DNA from: Fidelibacterota bacterium
GTDB taxonomy: Bacteria; Fidelibacterota; UBA2242; B5-G15
DNA length: 6,743 bases
Direction: 5' to 3'
NCBI GenBank assembly: GCA_003645825.1
Contig: QNCQ01000095.1
Location: 1 to 6,743, forward strand
This document shows, one piece after another, positions 1-6,277 of the stretch. Within the stretch, counting starts at the first letter, position 1; every line of letters begins with the position of its first letter. The notes under the pieces are model-generated. The model did no database searches. It was not told the origin of the DNA and saw nothing but the letters and a program-made list of their open reading frames with translations. The translations under genes and the position numbers were made by a program.

Positions 1-284
1 AATTTCGTATCAACAAGATAGGGCATACTTACAAACCTCATCGTAATCCTGTTTATTCTTGTTGCCAGAGCAGGATTCCAGTAAAGAGTCGAAGAATTAG
101 GATTGTTATCAGCAATCACTGCACAACCCATCGCAACTCCCCGTGGATCTACAGGTATTTCGAGTGCAATGGCGCTGGTTGTCCCAACCTTTGACAGATC
201 CTTACTCCCGGCATGAATTCCCGGAAGAAAAATCATAAATACTAATGCCAGGGAGCAAACTTTTTTGACTCTATCAACAACCAT
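1..284 (-). CDS. PorV/PorQ-family outer-membrane protein, N-terminal part (runs off the left edge)
   Basis: An open frame starts with ATG at 284-282 and stays open to base 1, giving 94 codons with no stop in the window. Residues 1-25 look like a Sec signal peptide: basic VDRVKK, a hydrophobic stretch LALVFMIFLPG, and a likely cut after IHA. The mature start, KVGTTSAIALEIPVDPRGVAMG followed by STLYWNPALA, matches the usual opening of PorV/PorQ-type proteins (SA.fL.i.vg.RavaMG ... lYWNPAgla). These are FadL-like 14-strand outer-membrane barrels. In type IX secretion, PorV binds cargo at the SprA translocon and hands it to the attachment complex; many FCB lineages carry several paralogues whose jobs are unproven. 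The family usually has GG after AM; here it is GC. The gene lies 7 nt behind the 1103-residue surface protein and is surely cotranscribed. Family call is firm; a true PorV role, as opposed to PorQ or another paralogue, is not decidable from the fragment. Confidence 0.85.
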   Translation of the reverse strand, partial: MVVDRVKKVCSLALVFMIFLPGIHAGSKDLSKVGTTSAIALEIPVDPRGVAMGCAVIADNNPNSSTLYWNPALATRINRITMRFVSMPYLVDTK

Positions 285-286
285 TA

Positions 287-293
287 CCTCCTC
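287..293 (-). promoter_or_regulatory. Ribosome binding site of the PorV-like gene, overlapping the upstream stop
   Basis: The minus strand reads TGAGGAGGTAATG. The upstream stop TGA (294-292) shares two bases with GAGGAGG (293-287), and ATG follows at 284. The full AGGAGG sits only 2 nt from ATG, which is short, but the first GAGG gives a 5-nt spacing. A ribosome ending on the previous gene covers this site, so translational coupling is likely. Confidence 0.75.
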
Positions 294-3200
294 ACTTAAT
301 AACAGCAAGTTTACCCACTTTCGTCTTGCCGTTATACTTAACCACATAAAAGTAAATACCGTAGGCGATCTCCATTCCATCTTTATTCAACAAATCCCAT
401 GCTTCCATTCCCCCAGAAACTGAATTCCCATGATGATATATCCTATCTACAACATGCCCCGACTTCGTGTATATCGTAATCTCACACTCTGGAGGCAAAT
501 TCATAAAATAGATTCGCCTTTCTCCTCTCCCGGTTTTATATGGATTTCGGGGTTCAAAAATTGATGTCGCAATGTAAGGGTTAGGAACAACATACACAGA
601 ATCCAGCAATTCCTCAGAAAGTTCTTTATTAATTCTCCTACCCCGAATACTGAATTCATAGTACTCCCCTCTGCGGAAAGGTTTTAGAGTCTTTATATAA
701 ATTGCATCCCCAGCGGAAGGAGGAATAGGCTCAATAGAAGAATCATCAGGTGGAAACAAATAGACTGCCCAGCCAACCGTATAGTGAGGATACTCAGGTT
801 CTACCCACGCACTATCACCACTAAGAATGAGTATTGGCTCATTAACTTCCCACTTCCTATTATAGAATAAAGTGTCAGGAGGCAAGACTTCCACCACACC
901 AGCTGTCATGTATTTACCCTCTGTAATGTTAAAAATTTTGAATGGCACTTCCGTAGGTTTCCTTAAAATAGATAGCTGAAGAGTAGTATCCACAACCTCG
1001 TCTTCAAAAGTTATGATAAAATCTGCAGGGTATGGAACACTTCTATTACCAAACTCTCCCTTCAAGCTTTCATCTTCATGCACTTTCCTGACTTCGATTT
1101 TATAATTGCATTTCGAACCCGGCAACCACCTTATAGAATCAATAACAACTGAAACTATGGAATCATTGCTAACAACCCCCATCAAACCATCAAAATAAGG
1201 TATTTCCTGATCCTTGACGTTGATCTCCGTAGTATCAACTACAATTTTATTTTCCGTCAGATCCTTGATATAATATTCAGGAGTAGGATCGTTAAAGTGG
1301 CTTGAATTATCCACGAAGACAAGCCGATACTTATGCCCATCTTTCAAAGAATCCTCATCTATTATGTCAAATTTCACGTATCCAGTAGCAGGGCCACTAT
1401 GAATTATAGTATCAAACGAGGCAGGGACATATCCGAGATAATCAGGTCTGGGAGTAACAACTCTTGTATTCACATCTATCACGACATTCCCCGAAATATC
1501 CATCTTTATGTTAGCTGTACATTCGGAAGGGGCAATTCCTCGAGGGTGTCCGTATTCATCAACTACATAGTTTGAATCGGGATCCAACGCTATACTTCCA
1601 TGATCATAGGCAACCAAAGCATAGTAATATGTAACACCATTTACAACATCATCATCCACATAAAAATGCCTCAGCCCTGTGTTTGATCCAAGATAAAACT
1701 GTACTCCTTCTACTGAAACAGGATGAAATCCTTTGTATCCATTTTTTAAATCACATTGAAAAATAGGTTTTCTAAACATCTTCTCACCGTATCCATTGGT
1801 GATGATCATATTCTCAAAGAAAAATGGCTCCGTGCTCCTGTAAAGTTTATACCCTTCAAAATCATACTCCTGTAAAAACGGATCATAAGACAATTCTGAG
1901 TGGGTATCCCAATATAATATGACTTTTCCATCACACGGAATTGCATTCAATATCGGCTTGGAAGGCGGAGTGGCAAATCTATAGTCCGCATTATATATTT
2001 GTTGAACGGTTATTTTCTTTCTGGCCAGTGAGCTATTCATAAACTGCTCATCCGTGGGAGCATCCGGAAAGTCTTTGTTAGCAAAAATCAATGCCATGGA
2101 AAATCTTTCTGTCTGGCCAGCGAGCATGGGAAAAGGGCCAGATGAGAAAAACATACCGAGATTACGCCCACCCTCAAGGTACACATCCTCAGGAGGTTGA
2201 AGCTGAGTGAAAAGTTCTCTCCAGTTCTCTTCGTCATTTATCAACTCATAATCGTGCACATTAAACACTTTGAAACCAGTAAGACCTATTTGATCTGATT
2301 CATCCTTATCGGTCTGACCATAATTTGGTTCCCCTTGAGTGGGCATTCCATCACCTTCTCCCTCGTCAGGTCCCGGATAGTCTGGATTGTATGGTCCCAG
2401 CCCATCTCTACCAACATCATCATTTAGGGGTTCATCGGAATCCCACACACCATTGTCATTTAGGTCTAGATACGGTCTCCAATCCATATCCTCGTCACCA
2501 GTGTACCAATATCCAATAATATATGGATACCTTCTCTCAACAGGGCCATAATACTTCTCAAATAACTCAATGTCGTAGTTCTTTTTGATATACTCAAGTA
2601 TTTCATCCTGCCCCACAAGCAATATCCCTGGATCGTCCTCTCTTATTTCATCAACAATTCCATCCTCGTCGTTATCCAAACCATCTGTGTGATTACCGGG
2701 ACTCTCAAGAAAGGCATATGCGCAAGTTCCAACTGGCGTCCAGTGTCCTGGCGAACCCTGTTTATCATAATCCCAGGCAAAAGCAATATCAAGATAAGTG
2801 TTATATCCGCCCTCATCATCACCGGAATCGTCAGTACCACCAATGCCCCAGTCTATATACTGACTGAAATAAACACTATCATAATCAGTTGTCCCTTCAT
2901 CGGTTATCTCATAATACCAGAAGATTACATCCTGAGCCAGGACATGTGACCACTGAAAGCCTCTCGCAGCAACCTCCATTCCAAGACCCCCACGGGTAGA
3001 ATCTCTATAGTCGGGATAGAAAACGCCGCTCCCATCTTCTCTGGCTCTCAACCATTCCTCATCAGGGGCGTCATCAAACACAAAATAGGTCTCAACATCC
3101 GCATTTGTAACACCCTTTCCAAAAAAACCATTCCAGTACCCTGCCCAGTCAGCTGGCTTATCAGGCCAAAAAGGAGGCCATGTTGACTTATCATCGCTCC

Positions 3201-3603
3201 TGGCAGGATAGAAGTTATAAGGATTAGAATATCCCGGTAATGGTGCCCAACCCCATGGAACCTTGGTAACCGGATCGACATCAATAAATTCCCTGTAATT
3301 CGTAGACATAGGATGAATCAAATTACCCATTGTATCTCTTGTAGAAGCCGCAACTATGACTGCTACACCATCAACATACGATCTACCGCTTCCTTTCGGC
3401 CACTCTCCACTGGGCTGGTCAGGCCACCTTGCCACCTCACCGTGATTAGCATACAAAGTTCTGACGTTGTTCCCATCCAGTATCCCCCACTGAGTAAGCG
3501 TGGGGTCCCCCTTATTGGGATCAGGTTTCCTCTGTGAGAACGCCAGTGGAGAGGAAAACGCAAAGACAATTGCCATGCAAAAGGTAAATATTTTCTCTGT
3601 CAT
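292..3603 (-). CDS. Large exported surface protein with EF-hand-like, fibronectin-III-like and sorting-like C-terminal domains; function unknown
   Basis: 1103 residues. Residues 1-24 form a Sec signal peptide (MTEKIFTFCMAIVFAF..., cut near AFS/QR) with no lipobox cysteine, so it is not a lipoprotein. Residues about 45-80 hold NVRTLYANHGEVARW and PSGEWPKGSGRSYVDG, a pattern I recognise from large unnamed secreted proteins of FCB bacteria. Residues 307-430 are rich in Asp and Gly: a DNDEDGIVD loop, a full EF-hand-type loop (DLNDNGVWDSDE, 380-391), and GDGMPTQGEPNYGQTDKDESDQIG. Residues about 546-670 resemble a fibronectin type III domain (PPSKPILNAIPCDGKVILYWD ... YEGYKLYRS-like ... VTYYYALVAYD). 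Residues about 700-990 look like further beta-sandwich repeats. Residues 1003-1103 (VYVVPNPY ... GIYFYVVKYNGKTKVGKLAVIK) resemble a FlgD/T9SS-type sorting module. The ATG at 3603 overlaps the receptor stop as ATGA and has a GAGGT site 7 nt upstream. I infer a surface partner of the receptor; no catalytic motif is visible. Confidence 0.88.
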   Translation of the reverse strand: MTEKIFTFCMAIVFAFSSPLAFSQRKPDPNKGDPTLTQWGILDGNNVRTLYANHGEVARWPDQPSGEWPKGSGRSYVDGVAVIVAASTRDTMGNLIHPMSTNYREFIDVDPVTKVPWGWAPLPGYSNPYNFYPARSDDKSTWPPFWPDKPADWAGYWNGFFGKGVTNADVETYFVFDDAPDEEWLRAREDGSGVFYPDYRDSTRGGLGMEVAARGFQWSHVLAQDVIFWYYEITDEGTTDYDSVYFSQYIDWGIGGTDDSGDDEGGYNTYLDIAFAWDYDKQGSPGHWTPVGTCAYAFLESPGNHTDGLDNDEDGIVDEIREDDPGILLVGQDEILEYIKKNYDIELFEKYYGPVERRYPYIIGYWYTGDEDMDWRPYLDLNDNGVWDSDEPLNDDVGRDGLGPYNPDYPGPDEGEGDGMPTQGEPNYGQTDKDESDQIGLTGFKVFNVHDYELINDEENWRELFTQLQPPEDVYLEGGRNLGMFFSSGPFPMLAGQTERFSMALIFANKDFPDAPTDEQFMNSSLARKKITVQQIYNADYRFATPPSKPILNAIPCDGKVILYWDTHSELSYDPFLQEYDFEGYKLYRSTEPFFFENMIITNGYGEKMFRKPIFQCDLKNGYKGFHPVSVEGVQFYLGSNTGLRHFYVDDDVVNGVTYYYALVAYDHGSIALDPDSNYVVDEYGHPRGIAPSECTANIKMDISGNVVIDVNTRVVTPRPDYLGYVPASFDTIIHSGPATGYVKFDIIDEDSLKDGHKYRLVFVDNSSHFNDPTPEYYIKDLTENKIVVDTTEINVKDQEIPYFDGLMGVVSNDSIVSVVIDSIRWLPGSKCNYKIEVRKVHEDESLKGEFGNRSVPYPADFIITFEDEVVDTTLQLSILRKPTEVPFKIFNITEGKYMTAGVVEVLPPDTLFYNRKWEVNEPILILSGDSAWVEPEYPHYTVGWAVYLFPPDDSSIEPIPPSAGDAIYIKTLKPFRRGEYYEFSIRGRRINKELSEELLDSVYVVPNPYIATSIFEPRNPYKTGRGERRIYFMNLPPECEITIYTKSGHVVDRIYHHGNSVSGGMEAWDLLNKDGMEIAYGIYFYVVKYNGKTKVGKLAVIK
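2314..2685 (-). other. Acidic calcium-binding-like segment of the 1103-residue protein
   Basis: This codes for residues 307-430 of the large surface protein. Two loops have calcium-ligand spacing: D310-x-D312-x-D314-G-x-x-D318, as in thrombospondin type 3 or dockerin-like loops, and D380-x-N382-x-N384-G385-x-W387-D388-x-x-E391, which fits the 12-residue EF-hand loop with Trp in place of the usual Ile/Val/Leu at position 8. A third Asp/Gly/Pro stretch (413-437) follows. Calcium binding is inferred from spacing only. Confidence 0.6.
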
Positions 3604-6212
3604 AAACCTACCTCAAAACCTATCTGTACTAATCTCGGGGGCGAATACCAATCGGGTCTCGTAAAAAACTCTTTTTTTGTGTTATAACCCTGGGCCTCTC
3701 CGCCCCTGAACAACTCAGTGGTAAACCCTGCCCTCCCGGAATCAGAATAAACGTTCTTTTCATTCAATCTATCAAAAACATTCAGAACTTTCACAATAAA
3801 TCTAAATCTGCACTTGCCAATCGGGATCAAATATCTGAAAAACATATCAAAAGTCAGCGTGGATGGCTTTCTATCACTATTCTTCAGAGCAGTTGTAACC
3901 TCCTTTGCCTGAGGAGTGTACGGCTGACCGCTCCCGTATCTACCTATCACTGTAAGTACCATATCCCTTAAAAAATAGTAGGTAAAGCTCGCATTTATTG
4001 TGTGCCTCTGATCCCAATCCAAATACACCATCTGCTTCTCAGGTTCTTTCGGCGGTTCAGCCATGTTGTCTATCAAAACGGACCTCGGATCCGAAGAGTT
4101 ACCTTTTGCCACTTGATATGTATAGTCCAAGGAAACTCCAAAGTTACTGCCCCCTGGTCTTTTTTCGATAGCCAGTGTAAAACCTTTCACCTGACCATAA
4201 TCAAGATTGATAAACCTCCCATAGTCGACACCCGAGTGTTCCTCTCTAGGCGCAATTGTATTTATTTCTGTACCAAGTAAATTTCTTATATCTTTATAGT
4301 AAGCCGTTGCATCCAACCCTACATTTTCCGCCAGCTCCTGCTGTAGGCCAATTTCAAAAGCCACAGTTTTCTGAGAGCGAAGCTCAGGATTCCCAAAAGG
4401 ATAAGCAAGAACACTCGCCCTTCCCATCTCAGGATTTACGGATCTACTTGGATTAGCATACAAATATTCAAAGGGAGGAATTTGAAAAAAGTGCCCATAT
4501 GAGATATGCATCACTCCCTTGTCCGTAATCGGGTATGCCATACCAATTCGGGGACTTATCTGGATATCCGGCTTTGCCTTTCTCGTATCGCTGGTCTTGG
4601 GTCTTGATAAATCAATTATAATATCTCCTCTGGAATCGAAGTAATCCAACCTCACACCAAGATTTAAAATAAAATCCTCATATTCGGATTTTGTCTGAAT
4701 AAAAGCAGAAAATTCATAAGGCTTCACAAGATAATACTGATTGTCTGCTGTGTTGGGCGGAGGTACCCGAACTTCAAAGTTGGTCTCGGGATTTTTCTTC
4801 AGCTTGATATCATGAAGCATCAGCTCGTAGGTTTTATATTCAAACCCGGCTTTTATCTGGTGAATATTCGTAATCTGATTGGTATAATCGAATTTCACTA
4901 TCCCTGTTTTTGTATACCGAGTAAACCATGCCATATCAGTCCCACCAGTGTAAAAAGAGTAAACAGGAGTCTGGCGCATCCTGTCATCAGTTGAGTACCT
5001 TTCATCTGTCGAATCCTTAAAAACATATCTATTATAACTCTTTTTGCTATATGAAAATTTTAAATTGAAAAAAGATCTTTCACTGAAAACATGGTTCAAC
5101 CCAAAAATTACCATGCCCGATCTTTCATAGTGTTTGCTTAAACCGCCAGGATTCCATTTAAACATGTGATCGTATGCCGAATAATCCCTCTTCTGAAAAA
5201 GTGAAGTAACAAAAAGCTTGTTGGAGCTGTTCAACCTGTAGCTTATCTTGAAAAAAAGACTATATCTCTCGTCATGATTCATAGGCTCGTAGCTACCATC
5301 CCCAAAAGCGATCGAATCATTTGGAACAGAAGGCAGGAAAAAGTTTTTACCATATATGTAACCCTCATCCTTCAACCTCTTGAAAGTAACAATATAACGC
5401 AACTTCTTAAGAATAGGGCCAGAAAGGTAAAGGGTATTCTCCATATAAGCTACAGGGGAAAGAACATTTATATTTTCAAATATTCTGGTATGAGAAGATA
5501 CATAGTCACCAAACATTGAGCTAAAAGACATCGTGAATTTATCAGCACCCTCCTTCGTACTTATGTCCACTATCCCGGATTGAGCCTGGCCATACTCGGC
5601 ATTAAAAGTTCCACTAACAACCTTAAGTTCCTGCACAATATCGTTCTCTACAAGGACTGCAGGAGTTCCGCCGTAGGCATCATTAATTGAAATTCCATCT
5701 ATCATATAATTTATCTCAGTAGCTCTACCACCCCTCATGTGACCATCAACCATACCTGCCTGCAGATTCAAGACATCCTGGATATCCGAAACGGGCAAAG
5801 TTTCTATAACATCAGAAGATATGTTATATTCCGTGGAAGTTAAATCCTTCTGAACAATGGGAGTTTCTGCCACCACCACAACTTCCTGTCCCTCTATCAC
5901 AGTCCTCGAAAGTTGAGCATTTATAATGGTTGTTAAATCAGACTGAACTTTCACATTTCTATACTTCCGTGTCTCATAACCTATCATACTAAACACAAGT
6001 GTATATATCCCAGGAGGAATATTAAGTATAACATAATTCCCATCCATATCCGTGGACGCTCCAATATACGTCCCCTCAAGATATACATTAACCCCGGCAA
6101 GCGGTGAGCCATTTTCATCAGTCACTCGCCCTTTGACCTTGCCGCTCGTACCTGGCAACAGCAGGCAGGGAAGAATAAGAATAACACCTATGAAAAACTT
6201 TAGCTTTTTCAT
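3600..6212 (-). CDS. TonB-dependent outer-membrane receptor with N-terminal carboxypeptidase-regulatory-like domain
   Basis: From ATG 6212 the protein has 870 residues. It would be an outer-membrane barrel that imports a bound ligand using energy passed by TonB-ExbBD. Residues 1-24 (MKKLKFFIGVILILPCLLLPG) are a signal peptide. Residues 25-103 are a carboxypeptidase-regulatory-like/CarboxypepD_reg-type beta-sandwich (KVKGRVTDENGSPLAGVNVYLEG ... GNYVILNIPPGIYTLVFSMIGYE). EVVVVAETP at 110-118 is a TonB-box-like stretch. The plug spans about 120-225, with MRGGRATEINYMIDGISIND and VVSGTFNAEYGQAQSGIVDISTKEG. The rest is barrel with alternating aromatic strands, ending RLVQIGFEVGL; the last residue is Leu rather than the usual aromatic. 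The frame is open to an ATG at 6278, which overlaps the previous stop as TAATG, and also has ATG 6233. I prefer 6212 because the longer forms translate the hairpin at 6233-6267 or add an untypical acidic lead to the signal peptide. ATG 6233 has the better ribosome site, so it remains possible. The substrate is unknown; the domain order is SusC-like but no SusD gene is adjacent. Confidence 0.92.
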   Translation of the reverse strand: MKKLKFFIGVILILPCLLLPGTSGKVKGRVTDENGSPLAGVNVYLEGTYIGASTDMDGNYVILNIPPGIYTLVFSMIGYETRKYRNVKVQSDLTTIINAQLSRTVIEGQEVVVVAETPIVQKDLTSTEYNISSDVIETLPVSDIQDVLNLQAGMVDGHMRGGRATEINYMIDGISINDAYGGTPAVLVENDIVQELKVVSGTFNAEYGQAQSGIVDISTKEGADKFTMSFSSMFGDYVSSHTRIFENINVLSPVAYMENTLYLSGPILKKLRYIVTFKRLKDEGYIYGKNFFLPSVPNDSIAFGDGSYEPMNHDERYSLFFKISYRLNSSNKLFVTSLFQKRDYSAYDHMFKWNPGGLSKHYERSGMVIFGLNHVFSERSFFNLKFSYSKKSYNRYVFKDSTDERYSTDDRMRQTPVYSFYTGGTDMAWFTRYTKTGIVKFDYTNQITNIHQIKAGFEYKTYELMLHDIKLKKNPETNFEVRVPPPNTADNQYYLVKPYEFSAFIQTKSEYEDFILNLGVRLDYFDSRGDIIIDLSRPKTSDTRKAKPDIQISPRIGMAYPITDKGVMHISYGHFFQIPPFEYLYANPSRSVNPEMGRASVLAYPFGNPELRSQKTVAFEIGLQQELAENVGLDATAYYKDIRNLLGTEINTIAPREEHSGVDYGRFINLDYGQVKGFTLAIEKRPGGSNFGVSLDYTYQVAKGNSSDPRSVLIDNMAEPPKEPEKQMVYLDWDQRHTINASFTYYFLRDMVLTVIGRYGSGQPYTPQAKEVTTALKNSDRKPSTLTFDMFFRYLIPIGKCRFRFIVKVLNVFDRLNEKNVYSDSGRAGFTTELFRGGEAQGYNTKKEFFTRPDWYSPPRLVQIGFEVGL
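3607..3614 (-). promoter_or_regulatory. Ribosome binding site of the 1103-residue gene, inside the receptor's last codons
   Basis: The minus strand reads GAGGTAGGTTTATGA. GAGGT lies 7 nt (counted from GAGG) before the ATG at 3603, and the same bases encode the receptor's final Glu-Val-Gly. The ATGA overlap couples stop and restart, and fixes the start of the downstream gene. Confidence 0.75.
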
Positions 6213-6226
6213 AGCATTTTCCCAGC

Positions 6227-6267
6227 AAAACATGGCAGAAACCCCCTCACGGAGGAGGTTTCTGCCA
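6227..6267 (-). terminator. Strong intergenic hairpin with short U-run, probable rho-independent terminator
   Basis: Bases 6267-6252 pair with 6248-6233 to make a 16-bp stem (TGGCAGAAACCTCCTC with its partner) and a 3-nt loop CGT. The one imperfect pair (6256/6244) is a G-U wobble in the minus-strand RNA but would be a C-A mismatch in plus-strand RNA, so the structure is better in the direction of the genes. TGTTTTGC follows directly. It lies 10 nt after the stop of the upstream sorting-domain gene, the classic terminator position. The U-run is short and broken by G, so termination may be partial. Confidence 0.72.
6242..6248 (-). promoter_or_regulatory. Shine-Dalgarno-like GAGGGGG buried in the hairpin, facing the alternative receptor start at 6233
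   Basis: On the minus strand GAGGGGG is followed by 8 nt (TTTCTGCC) and then ATG at 6233, an in-frame start that would add MFCWENA to the receptor. In the folded RNA these G residues pair with CCTCCTC in the other arm. If this start is used, the hairpin would hide the ribosome site. This may equally be chance within a G-rich terminator stem. Confidence 0.3.
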
Positions 6268-6277
6268 CATTCAACCA

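Noticed and set aside
2689..2949. Open frames on the plus strand inside the 1103-residue gene (also 1333-1575, 2325-2519, 3313-3537)
   Set aside because: They lie fully inside a gene with clear domain content, show no family resemblance, and have low-complexity composition typical of antisense reading.
2643..3569. Minus-strand alternative-frame open stretches at 2643-2843, 3048-3284 and 3363-3569, considered as signs of a frameshift
   Set aside because: The main frame is continuous from signal peptide to C-terminus with sensible domains throughout, so no frameshift is needed.
4002..4280. Open frames on the plus strand inside the receptor gene (also 4256-4456, 4812-4994, 5274-5519, 6052-6294)
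   Set aside because: Antisense of conserved receptor domains; no recognisable protein features.
3600..6212. SusC/SusD pair
   Set aside because: The receptor has SusC-like domain order, but the adjacent protein has no lipobox and no visible helical TPR-type SusD features; it is a beta-rich protein of another kind.
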